Assembly: GCA_946403215.1 (NCBI GenBank)
Contig: CAMIZG010000009.1
Span: forward strand, 1-49,951
Length of the DNA stretch: 49,951 bases
From: an uncultured Bacteroidales bacterium
Lineage (GTDB): Bacteria; Bacteroidota; Bacteroidia; Bacteroidales; Paludibacteraceae
Direction: 5' to 3'
Shown: piece after piece, positions 43,246 to 49,951 of the stretch
Layout of the letters: every line of letters begins with the position of its first letter
How positions within the stretch are numbered: position 1 is the stretch's first letter
Position numbers and translations under genes: made by a program
The notes under the pieces: generated by a model
Databases searched by the model: none
What the model was told of the DNA's origin: nothing
The model's input: only the letters and a program-made list of their open reading frames with translations

Positions 43246-45714
43246 TTACTTCATTTCCTGCCCCTGAACATTGTACATCTTCCCCTCGCGCAAAATTAAC
43301 AGCTGCCCGTCAATCAACATCTTGCGCAGACGGGTGTCGCCTGTGGTAAGATTGGTGACAGCACTCGGCACATCGGCGGTCGTGAACGATTGCGTTGTTG
43401 TCTGGAGCACTTCGCCGTTTTCATCCTTGGCTGTGATGGTCAGGTCGTAACTCGTGCCTGCTTCCAGACCGGTGACGGTGAACGAGAAGCCCGAGGCTTG
43501 CGTTGAATTGTCGCGTCCCGGAGCAGCAAAGACTATCTCTGTCAACTGACCGTTGGCGTTAAATACAAGCGTGCAAATCACATTGCCGTTCTTATCCTTG
43601 ATAACTAATTCATAGGTTGCAGCGCCGCTAACGGCAGGCCAAACGACAGCGGCAGTAGTCTCTGTCGGCGTTACTTTTACATCGTTCGTCTCGACGGTTG
43701 CTGCACCTAAGGGACGCACGTCATACATGCCCCAGAAGTCATGCGCTTTGTACGTAGCCAGATAATCGGCTGGAACATAGATGATCGTGCTATACGGCAA
43801 ATTGTAATAGAACGCACCTTCCTTCACCGTAGGCGGACGCTGGCTGTAGCAGGTGATGGATGCAAATTCGTAACAGCTGCTATATGCATTATGCTCTATC
43901 ACTTTTACAGACGAACCGATAATAATGTTTTTAATTTGATAGCAATTATAGAAAGCATCTTCGCCAATAACGGTTATCTCATTGCCGATGGTTACGGCTT
44001 CTGCATCGTAGGTATAGGTGTAATTATCCGTCAACTCACCTTTTCCTGTTATCTCAAGGGCTTTTGTCTGGGCATCAAATGTCCAAGTCAGCGCCTCGTC
44101 CTTGCCGCATTTGCCTGTCGGCAGATAATCAAAGACAGCCTCCATTGTAGTGTCTTGCGTCAGTTCAATTGTTCGCGGATTATCGGTATTACCATCTGCC
44201 CATTTGACGAAATAGCATCCACGGGAAGGTTCTGCGGTAAGGGCTAATGTCTCGTCACAGATTGTTAGACCTTCTCGGCTATTATCTGCTTTGCTATAAC
44301 GAATATATCCGTTCTCTGCTTTCGTTGTTATCGTATAGGGCGACGGAGTGTATCTGATGTTATTACCATAGTTGCTCCAATAGCTGTTCCATTTATCGGC
44401 CGACCTATATGCGTCCAAAGAGCCACAGGGGACATATATAGAAACACCGTGGTCAAACGCATCATAATCTATTGCCGGGGGTGTTTCGCTTTGCATAGTT
44501 ACACTTGTCAGACTGCTGCAACCATAGAAAGCATAATATCCAATGCTTGTCACGCTGTTGGGGATGGTGACCGAGGTCAGACTGCTGCAACCATAGAAAG
44601 CCTCACCTCCAATGCTTGTGACGCTGTTGGGGATGGTAATGGCAGTTTGTAATACTCCATTTAATGAAAGAGCGTATTGGTTATATAATCCAATATTGTT
44701 TGGGTTCCATGACTTGTTACACCAGTCGGCAAGAGTTCCCAGATAATTGATGGAAGAAATACTGCAACCATCGAAAGCATAATTTCCAATGCTTGTGACG
44801 CTGTTGGGGATGGTGACCGAGGTCAGACTGCTGCAACCATAGAAAGCCTGTACTCCAATACTTGTAACGCTATTAGGGATAGTCACACTCGTCAACCCGG
44901 TGCAACCATGGAAAGCCCGCTCTCCAATGCTTGTGACAGAGTATGTCTTGTCATTATAATAAATGGAAGTAGGGATGACAATATTTCCACTATATTTGTT
45001 ATCTCCGGAAGCCACTTTTGCTGTATTGCTTGTGGGATCTAAATAGTATGTAATACCATTGTAACTATACTTGCTGGCAGTCTCACTTAATTGTTCAATG
45101 CGTACTCCATATATATTGCTGGTATTTGTAACTAATTTGATAACTACGTCACCTGCTTCGTACGAACCTGCCGGCAGAGTAATCTCACCGGCATAAGCAG
45201 GACGCTTGCCATCAATCTTCATACCGCTCCCCGTCAAGTTAGTGCCGGTCACTTCTTCACCATAAACATAAATGCTTACTCCGCGCTCACTATCGCCATT
45301 CGGTCGATAGTAAACGACAAGTTTACCATCTGCCTGTGTATAGAATGCACCGAGTTCAATTGTAGTATGGCTGCCAGCGCGGAACTCCGTACCGACCATT
45401 AGAGAGTCAACGCCCTCCCATGCAGGAGTCGGAAAAGCGGTGTTATAGTCCTCTTTTACATTCCATGTGATTGAAGTTTCGGTTCCATCCGACTTCATGA
45501 AACCAACCAGCTTAGTCCCATTAGCCAACTCATACGGAGTGTAGCTTGTTATAGTAGATTTGGTCATGTCGGGATCAGAAACGCTGAGAGCCTGGAAATC
45601 AATGTAGTTGGCAACGTCAGACAGCGTAACTACATTCACGTCTGCTTTAACTGTCATCGCTGCAACGATAGTAACTGCAAGCGCAAGAAAGAAAGAGAAA
45701 AGTTTTGTTTTCAT
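43246..45714 (-). CDS. BspA-like leucine-rich repeat surface protein
   Basis: An 822-residue exported protein. MKTKLFSFFLALAVTIVAAM is the signal peptide. Residues about 25-205 look like a beta-sandwich binding domain. BspA-type repeats (LRR_5) follow at about 230-430, with consensus CSSLTSVTIPNSVTSIG and AFYGC, then a short InlB-B-repeat-like segment (AEPSRGCYFVKWADGNTDNP), more repeats (about 560-650) and a fibronectin-III-like domain (about 680-775). The tail LRKMLIDGQLLILREGKMYN is of a kind often seen at the C terminus of Bacteroidales surface proteins and may be a type IX sorting signal. Probably an adhesin or substrate-binding protein. No clear promoter is visible upstream. Confidence 0.9.
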   Translation of the reverse strand: MKTKLFSFFLALAVTIVAAMTVKADVNVVTLSDVANYIDFQALSVSDPDMTKSTITSYTPYELANGTKLVGFMKSDGTETSITWNVKEDYNTAFPTPAWEGVDSLMVGTEFRAGSHTTIELGAFYTQADGKLVVYYRPNGDSERGVSIYVYGEEVTGTNLTGSGMKIDGKRPAYAGEITLPAGSYEAGDVVIKLVTNTSNIYGVRIEQLSETASKYSYNGITYYLDPTSNTAKVASGDNKYSGNIVIPTSIYYNDKTYSVTSIGERAFHGCTGLTSVTIPNSVTSIGVQAFYGCSSLTSVTIPNSVTSIGNYAFDGCSISSINYLGTLADWCNKSWNPNNIGLYNQYALSLNGVLQTAITIPNSVTSIGGEAFYGCSSLTSVTIPNSVTSIGYYAFYGCSSLTSVTMQSETPPAIDYDAFDHGVSIYVPCGSLDAYRSADKWNSYWSNYGNNIRYTPSPYTITTKAENGYIRYSKADNSREGLTICDETLALTAEPSRGCYFVKWADGNTDNPRTIELTQDTTMEAVFDYLPTGKCGKDEALTWTFDAQTKALEITGKGELTDNYTYTYDAEAVTIGNEITVIGEDAFYNCYQIKNIIIGSSVKVIEHNAYSSCYEFASITCYSQRPPTVKEGAFYYNLPYSTIIYVPADYLATYKAHDFWGMYDVRPLGAATVETNDVKVTPTETTAAVVWPAVSGAATYELVIKDKNGNVICTLVFNANGQLTEIVFAAPGRDNSTQASGFSFTVTGLEAGTSYDLTITAKDENGEVLQTTTQSFTTADVPSAVTNLTTGDTRLRKMLIDGQLLILREGKMYNVQGQEMK
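44553..44603. repeat. 51-bp exact repeat within the BspA-like gene, copy 1
   Basis: Identical to 44799-44849 (copy 2), 246 bases apart in direct orientation and in frame. It encodes LRR units. Identity at the nucleotide level, including third positions, suggests recent duplication or gene conversion. Confidence 0.92.
44799..44849. repeat. 51-bp exact repeat within the BspA-like gene, copy 2
   Basis: Second copy of the 51-base direct repeat at 44553-44603. Recombination between them would remove or add 246 bases (82 codons) in frame. Confidence 0.92.
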
Positions 45715-45805
45715 TGTATTATACCCTGATTCGTGTCGGGCGCAACTTCTTTGCCTGCAAACAGGCGGTTAATATTGTGGTTAATTGTTATCTGTCAATC
45801 ATATA

Positions 45806-46045
45806 CATAAAAAAGCGTGAACTCCAATTGGTCTTCACGCTAACTGAGGGCTTCGCAATCCCTGTAACTGGTAGAAAAACAACCGACGTCCACGCCCGAT
45901 ATGTAAACCCTCCCACCCATAAGACGGGCGAGGACGATGTATATACATATCCACGAGGACATTCATTGTTGCCGCTACGACCAGTTACGAAATGTTGCGA
46001 AGATTCCAGTTAGTCGCAAACAACGTCAATAAACGCCTTTTTATG
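45806..46045. repeat. 240-bp imperfect inverted-repeat element
   Basis: Both ends read CATAAAAA inward (45806-45813 and complement of 46038-46045). Read outward from a centre near 45925, the two arms share in order ACATATC, GGAC, GTTG, ACCAGTTAC, TTGCGAAG, CAGTTAG, CGC and TTTTTATG, with spacing nearly conserved. The centre (45908-45933) also pairs CCTC/CCC with GGG/GAGG. No protein frame fits it. It occupies most of the gap between the BspA-like gene start and the toxin stop. It could be a MITE-like element, a structured RNA or a two-way terminator; it has no clear target-site duplication. Confidence 0.85.
45809..45841 (-). terminator. Intrinsic terminator at the left end of the inverted-repeat element
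   Basis: On the minus strand AGCGTGAA (complement of 45834-45841), a 12-base loop containing CCAATTGG, TTCACGCT (complement of 45814-45821), then a T-run and ATG. A perfect 8-bp stem plus U-tract is a strong terminator for leftward transcription, for example from the toxin/antitoxin unit or from an RNA made by the element. Confidence 0.8.
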
Positions 46046-46131
46046 TCACCGCTTTGGTAACGCTGTCGGTGCCAGCGTGTCACATTTTACGTCTTGGCTG
46101 CTGACGGCTGCATTTTTAGTCAGAAATGCAA

Positions 46132-46407
46132 CTATCTATCTTCGTCGTGGCCAAGCATTTGCAGGATGTTCACCACAACGATGTCATCATGTATGGAATA
46201 AACAATTCTATCCCTTCCTGACAAACGGCGGGAATATGCATTCTCCCTATACTTCAATCGCTCAGGATTACCGATTCCGGTCAATGGATGTTCGCGCAAT
46301 TCCTCTAAGATAGTCCGCAACTTCTTCAATCGGATTTGGTCACCTGATTTCTTGATTTTCTCGAAGTCATCCATTGCGCGAGGCGCAAAAATCAAGCTAT
46401 AACTCAT
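46132..46407 (-). CDS. YoeB/Txe-family mRNA interferase toxin
   Basis: A 91-residue RelE-superfamily toxin. LIFAPRAMDDFEKIKKSGD opens it, HPLTGIGNPERLKY contains the conserved core, RRLSGRDRIVYSI carries the catalytic Arg, and the C terminus MLGHDEDR has the His of YoeB proteins (usually GHYDD-like). The family cleaves mRNA on the ribosome and slows growth when its antitoxin is lost. The ATG overlaps the antitoxin stop as ATGA, typical coupling for such pairs. It appears intact. Confidence 0.94.
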   Translation of the reverse strand: MSYSLIFAPRAMDDFEKIKKSGDQIRLKKLRTILEELREHPLTGIGNPERLKYRENAYSRRLSGRDRIVYSIHDDIVVVNILQMLGHDEDR

Positions 46408-46634
46408 AGGAATAATGCATCGAACGCTTCTTGGGAATCAATACGCACACCCTTACCGGCAGCGATGTCGCGTTCGGCGGTATCTATATCCCGATAGAAT
46501 GCAGGACTTTCGTAGTAACCACGAGGGGTGCGCTGAGCCTTAACAATCCACCCTATATTGCCGGACAGGCGGCGCAGAAAATTAGCATCAGACTGTGGTA
46601 GAGTTACCTGTAATGTTCTCATTGCTGCTTCCAT
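46404..46634 (-). CDS. Antitoxin of the YoeB-type pair
   Basis: A 76-residue protein. RTLQVTLPQSDANFLRRLSG resembles the short N-terminal dimerising/DNA-binding part of antitoxins that accompany YoeB toxins in Bacteroidota, with GWIVKAQRT in the middle and an acidic, probably flexible C-terminal part (DIDTAERDIAAGKGV) that would wrap the toxin. It is not a classical YefM (no Phd fold recognised). A canonical promoter at 46663-46694 precedes it; the pair probably represses itself. Confidence 0.85.
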   Translation of the reverse strand: MEAAMRTLQVTLPQSDANFLRRLSGNIGWIVKAQRTPRGYYESPAFYRDIDTAERDIAAGKGVRIDSQEAFDALFL

Positions 46635-46662
46635 AATTATTCACTTTTAACCTTTGCGACCG

Positions 46663-46694
46663 CAAAGGTACAAAAAAAATCTGACATTTGCAAA
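46663..46694 (-). promoter_or_regulatory. Promoter for the antitoxin-toxin pair
   Basis: Minus strand TTTG (46691-46694), 20 bases, TACCTTTG (46663-46670), with TTTGCAAA at the -33 box. Start expected near 46656, 22 bases before the antitoxin ATG. It lies just downstream of the pepD terminator. Confidence 0.9.
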
Positions 46695-46703
46695 TTTTCA
46701 AAG

Positions 46704-46754
46704 AAAAAAGTGTGCCCATACGCACAAATAGCGACCCGGGGTGGTCGCTATTTG
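46704..46754 (-). terminator. Terminator of pepD with double hairpin
   Basis: Leftward transcripts pass a perfect 12-bp stem (CAAATAGCGACC / GGTCGCTATTTG, 46725-46754, loop of six), overlapping a second 5-bp stem TGTGC-GTATGG-GCACA (46711-46726) followed by CTTTTTTC. The second stem with its U-run is the classical terminator. It separates pepD from the toxin/antitoxin promoter. Confidence 0.82.
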
Positions 46755-46783
46755 AGTGATTAAGTGTGTGCTCATCCGTCGTA

Positions 46784-48241
46784 TCAAAGGGCGGCGAGGG
46801 TGGCTTTGAGCCACTGCCATGTTTTGGCGGTTGAGCTGATGCTCAGTCGCTCCTTCGGGGAGTGTACGTCGTACATCTGCGGTCCGACACTGATCATATC
46901 CATGTCGGGGTATTTGGTGAGGAACAGTCCGCACTCCAGTCCGGCGTGGATAGCCAGCACCTTCGGTTCGCTCTTGAATAGTGCCTTGTACTGCGCCACC
47001 ATGGTGTCGAGTAGTGGTGAGTTGACGTTTGGTGCCCAGCCCGGGTAGCCCTCGCCGTGTGTGACCTGATCGCAAGCCAACGACAGGGCATACTCCACGT
47101 GATTCTTGATCCGGTGCTTCTGCGCCTCGATGGACGAGCGTTGGGAGGTGTTGATCTCGATGTACGGCCGTCCGTCCGGCTCCACCTTGGAGTGTACAGA
47201 AGCCAGGTTGGTGGATGTCTCTACTAGGTCGGGTATATCCTGACTCATGCGAATCATGCCGTGCGGGCACACGGTAAGAGCCGCCAGCAGACGCGATGTA
47301 TCCTTGAGGCTCATCACCTCGTCGGGGAGGGCGGTAGTCTGCATTTGGCAATGGATATCGGGATTAGATGCCTGATAGACCGCCTCCACCTGTGCGGCCC
47401 GTTCGTTGAACAGGATGCGCAGTTGCTCGCGTTCCTCAAACGGCACGCAGACGACAGCCTCTGCCTCGCGGGCAATAGCATTACGCAGGTTACCGCCGTG
47501 GATAGTAGCCAGGTACATGTCGGTGGAGTCGAATATCTCGGTGAGGAAATAGGTGAGCACCTTGTTGGCATTGGCGCGCCCCTTGTTGATATCTTCGCCG
47601 GAGTGTCCGCCGGGTAGTCCGTCCACACGCAGCGTGAGTGCCAGCCACTTGCCTTCGGGCAGTGCCTGAGGTGTGTAGTGCATCCTTCCGAGCGAGTCTA
47701 TACCGCCGGCGCAGCCGATGCATATATGGCCATCGTCCTCATTATCCAGATTGATAAGTCTGCGTCCTTGCAATATACCTTCTTGCAGACGGTCTGCCCC
47801 GGTGAGCCCGGTCTCTTCATCCACGGTGAACAGCGCCTCCAGCCTGGGGTGCTTCACATCGGGCGATGTGAGTGCAGCCAGTGCCATAGATATGCCGATG
47901 CCGTCGTCCGCACCGAGTGTGGTGCCCATGGCATGCATCCAGTCGCCGTCCACAGCGGTACGGATAGGATCATTCATGAAGTCGATGGTGCAGCCGGCAT
48001 CCTTCTCGCACACCATATCCTGATGTGCCTGCAGGATGACGCCCGGGTGATCTTCGTAGCCCGGTGTGGCTGGTACACGCATGACGACGTTCATCGCGTT
48101 GTCGGTTACGCACTCGATATTATGGGCGGCTGCAAAATTCTGCAGCCAGCGGCTGATCTTCTCCTCGTGTTTCGAGGGACGAGGGATCTGATTGATTTGA
48201 GCGAAGAGGTCAAAGACCTCGCGAGGTTCTATTGTATTCAT
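46784..48241 (-). CDS. pepD: Aminoacyl-histidine dipeptidase (peptidase D, M20 family)
   Basis: A 485-residue cytosolic zinc dipeptidase. Metal and catalytic motifs: GVILQAHQDMVCEKD (His and Asp), GTTLGADDGIGISMALA (bridging Asp), LFTVDEETGLTGAD (Glu base), LINLDNEDDG, and the C-terminal FLTKYPDMDMISVGPQMYDV plus HSPKERLSI. It hydrolyses Xaa-His and other dipeptides after import. ATG 48241 gives MNTIEPREVFDLFAQINQIP; a GTG at 48259 is less likely. It lies downstream of another dipeptidase gene (C69), with a hairpin-rich 135-base gap between them. Confidence 0.96.
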   Translation of the reverse strand: MNTIEPREVFDLFAQINQIPRPSKHEEKISRWLQNFAAAHNIECVTDNAMNVVMRVPATPGYEDHPGVILQAHQDMVCEKDAGCTIDFMNDPIRTAVDGDWMHAMGTTLGADDGIGISMALAALTSPDVKHPRLEALFTVDEETGLTGADRLQEGILQGRRLINLDNEDDGHICIGCAGGIDSLGRMHYTPQALPEGKWLALTLRVDGLPGGHSGEDINKGRANANKVLTYFLTEIFDSTDMYLATIHGGNLRNAIAREAEAVVCVPFEEREQLRILFNERAAQVEAVYQASNPDIHCQMQTTALPDEVMSLKDTSRLLAALTVCPHGMIRMSQDIPDLVETSTNLASVHSKVEPDGRPYIEINTSQRSSIEAQKHRIKNHVEYALSLACDQVTHGEGYPGWAPNVNSPLLDTMVAQYKALFKSEPKVLAIHAGLECGLFLTKYPDMDMISVGPQMYDVHSPKERLSISSTAKTWQWLKATLAAL

Positions 48242-48254
48242 TGTTGTTAAGATG

Positions 48255-48378
48255 GTCACTTCGTGACGTTAATGTGTTGAAATGGTTTTCTTTCCAAGAA
48301 AACGTTAAATGGTTAGTCTCTCAAAAGCATATTTAACGTTTCGATGCCAATCGAAACCAGTTTAACTATTTAACTATT
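48255..48378. promoter_or_regulatory. Chain of overlapping hairpins upstream of pepD
   Basis: Perfect stems in order: GTCAC/GTGAC (48255-48267), GTTTTCTT/AAGAAAAC (48285-48303), AAACGTTAAAT/ATTTAACGTTT (48300-48341) and GTTTCGAT/ATCGAAAC (48338-48357), then two TTTAACTA units. Neighbouring stems share bases, so they exclude each other. No U-run follows them. Located in the leader of pepD or the C69-pepD spacer. Confidence 0.7.
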
Positions 48379-49951
48379 ACTCATGCAGCGTTTCGGGTGC
48401 GATGGTGCGCAGGAAGGGTTCGGGGAACGGCGGGCGGTTGGGCATTGACGGTTCGCCGTATGCGTTGCGCACGAACTGTCCGTTCTCGACTTTACGTTCC
48501 TGACCGTCAATATACTTGGTGATGAGGTAGATGTACAGGTCTTTCCACTCTTGTACGACCTCTTGGGCCTGCTTGCAGGAGTAGTTGGTGAGCAGTTTGA
48601 CGGCTTCGTCACCGTTAAGTGCCGCAACTTCGCTGTCCAGGGCATCTATCTGTGCATTGAAGCGGTCATCCCAAGCCGACTGCAGTACGCGTATCTCGGG
48701 CAGGATACGTTCGTACTTCTCGTACGCCTTGTTCGCCACCAGGTTGAAAGCCCACCAGGCAGATGTAGGTGAATACGTGTACAGGTCGCCGTTGCCCTTC
48801 TTGAAGCAGTCGGGGACTTCGGTGATGCGGCAGTACATGGGTACGTACACGTTGGTGGCTGCGTCATCGACTCCGAACCAGAATATTCCTCCGGCAGGTT
48901 TGTCACCTCGCATCTGTGAGACAAACGACCAGGCTGTCTGCTGGGTGGCTGTAGGACGCTGGTACCAGTATGCAACGCTGTCCAGATCGAACTTCAGTCC
49001 GCCGTAGCGGAGCTTGCTGCCCCACGGACCGGCGGCTGCGCCTTGGGTGATATCGAGCGGTGTACCTTCGTACTGGTCGCGCATGCAGTCCTTCATCTCC
49101 TGCACACTCACCTTATGGTTGGGCTTGATGAAGAGCGGCATTGGCTCGCCGGCATCCTTGCCGCCTGTAGCGAGGTAGGTCTGGCCGGTAACGAAGGGCA
49201 GGTAGCCGTCCATCTCATTGCTGAAATGCCGGTAGAAACTCCATACGCGTGCCTCGCAGGCAAGCAGGCCGGAGAAATCGTAGGGGTTGAACACCTTCTG
49301 AAACGAGAACTCGCTATCCTTGCCGTTGAATAACCCTTTCTTGCGGGCAAAGGGGATAATGTCTGCCGAATAGATGATATCGCCCATATCAACGATGCCT
49401 GTCTTCTTTGCGCGCTTGGCTGCGGCTTTGGTGGGAGCAGGTATGCCTTGTGTTCGTGCTTGGTTGGCATGAGCTGCAATGCAGTCGTCGGGAATGCGTG
49501 TGGCCACCCACACAGCGCCTTTCTCTCCTGCACCTTTGCCAATGATATCCATAATCCAGATTTCGTTAGGATCACCGAACGACAGGCTCTCGCCCTCGCT
49601 GGCGTAGCCGTACTCTTTGACCAGAGAGGTGACGCAGTCGATGGCTTCGCGTGCTGTCTTGCAGCGCTCCAGAGCAATGTATATCAGACTGCCGTAGTCG
49701 ATGCCGACTGTATCCCATAGTTGCTCCAATCCGCCCCAGGTGGTCTCGCCGATGGTGAGCTGGTGCTCGTTGGTGTTGCCTACAACGGAGTAGGTGTGTG
49801 CTACCTGAGGAATAGAGCACAAAGGTTTGCCTGTGTCCCATTCAACGACCTCGCGAACGGAGCCTTGCGGGTGGTCGGCGGCCGGGACGAAATGCAGGTA
49901 GCCGTAGAATGAATAGGAGTCGGCGGCATACGAGATCATCGTGCTGCCATC
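48377..49951 (-). CDS. C69-family dipeptidase, 5' end outside the window
   Basis: At least 524 residues of a peptidase U34/C69 (Ntn-hydrolase) protein. The frame is still open at the right edge, where DGSTMISYAADS corresponds to the conserved DGS region just after the usual nucleophile Cys of the family, so signal peptide and Cys lie outside. Visible family blocks are STMISYAADSYSFYGYLHF, TIGETTWGG, RCKTAREAIDCVTSLVKEYG, GDPNEIWIMDIIGKG and WVATRIPDDCIAAHANQAR. Such enzymes are often exported dipeptidases with an N-terminal leader. The ATG at 49939 is internal, not the start. Followed by pepD, suggesting a peptide-degrading pair. Confidence 0.92.
   Translation of the reverse strand, partial: DGSTMISYAADSYSFYGYLHFVPAADHPQGSVREVVEWDTGKPLCSIPQVAHTYSVVGNTNEHQLTIGETTWGGLEQLWDTVGIDYGSLIYIALERCKTAREAIDCVTSLVKEYGYASEGESLSFGDPNEIWIMDIIGKGAGEKGAVWVATRIPDDCIAAHANQARTQGIPAPTKAAAKRAKKTGIVDMGDIIYSADIIPFARKKGLFNGKDSEFSFQKVFNPYDFSGLLACEARVWSFYRHFSNEMDGYLPFVTGQTYLATGGKDAGEPMPLFIKPNHKVSVQEMKDCMRDQYEGTPLDITQGAAAGPWGSKLRYGGLKFDLDSVAYWYQRPTATQQTAWSFVSQMRGDKPAGGIFWFGVDDAATNVYVPMYCRITEVPDCFKKGNGDLYTYSPTSAWWAFNLVANKAYEKYERILPEIRVLQSAWDDRFNAQIDALDSEVAALNGDEAVKLLTNYSCKQAQEVVQEWKDLYIYLITKYIDGQERKVENGQFVRNAYGEPSMPNRPPFPEPFLRTIAPETLHE

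Noticed and set aside
44530..44960. Regularly spaced repeats that might suggest a CRISPR array
   Set aside because: They are in frame and encode BspA-type LRR units (NSVTSIG, AFYGC); spacers are not unique and no cas genes are present.
45806..46045. The palindromic element as an integron attC site or insertion sequence
   Set aside because: No transposase or integrase gene lies in or near it, no RYYYAAC/GTTRRRY boxes fit at the ends, and no target-site duplication is visible.
46698..47351. A 217-codon minus-strand frame rich in Arg, Gly and His overlapping pepD
   Set aside because: It is out of frame with pepD, runs through the pepD stop and terminator, and has shadow-type composition.

Overview
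This window looks like chromosomal DNA of an uncultured member of the Bacteroidales (Bacteroidota). The evidence is: (i) a short primary sigma factor of about 288 residues without region 1.1; (ii) promoters of the Bacteroidota form TTTG-N20-TAnnTTTG; (iii) the gene order HD-hydrolase, lpxD, lpxC, lpxA; (iv) outer-membrane families typical of the phylum (PorW/SprE-like lipoprotein, a protein with TPR, PD40, regulatory and OmpA domains as in PorE, a DUF5686 barrel, a BspA-like leucine-rich repeat protein); and (v) paired GGGtGRT and NifU-like genes. Species cannot be named from sequence alone. I see no prophage, transposase or CRISPR array.

Layout. From 1 to 9.3 kb the genes run leftward: comM (cut by the left edge), phoH, a small nuclease-fold protein, glnS, a lipid A block (lpxA, lpxC, lpxD, HD hydrolase), rpoD, tRNA-Arg(UCU) and trxA. 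From 9.4 to 16.1 kb one leftward unit carries a small two-helix membrane protein, parC, a secreted esterase and the PorE-like protein. From 16.1 to 19.0 kb are dprA, vanZ-like, upp and a secreted coiled-coil protein. The only rightward block is 19.1 to 21.85 kb: an exonuclease/threonylcarbamoyl-AMP synthase fusion, a sugar-phosphate transferase and xseB. From 21.9 to 30.7 kb a seven-gene leftward run goes from tsaB through porW-like, thioredoxin, a cation/proton antiporter, an epimerase and a double Gate-domain protein to ybeY. Then come a ClpA/ClpC-type unfoldase, outer-membrane proteins, a small transporter, a glycosyltransferase, an FAD dehydrogenase, recA, GGGtGRT and nifU-like genes. From 43 to 50 kb the region is more accessory: a BspA-like surface protein, a 240-bp inverted-repeat element, a YoeB-type toxin/antitoxin pair, a terminator, pepD and a C69 dipeptidase cut by the right edge.

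The genes are mainly housekeeping: envelope building (lipid A, glycosyl transfer, secretion), tRNA modification (tsaB and the tsaC-like fusion), rRNA maturation (ybeY, phoH), DNA repair and uptake (recA, dprA, xseB, comM, parC) and proteolysis (clp, pepD, C69). Many neighbours overlap by ATGA or GTGA, suggesting translational coupling.

The most unusual signals are in non-coding DNA. One is the 240-bp imperfect palindrome at 45806-46045. A second is a 63-bp palindrome built from 7-bp words upstream of recA. A third is a chain of overlapping hairpins upstream of pepD. Several gaps carry their own short degenerate tandem array, and similar arrays seem to have entered or abutted coding sequence (comM, clp, tsaB, the nuclease-fold gene). 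Protein-level surprises are the exonuclease-Sua5 fusion, an LpxC without the FabZ domain usual in this phylum, and a Clp unfoldase lacking the ClpC middle domain.
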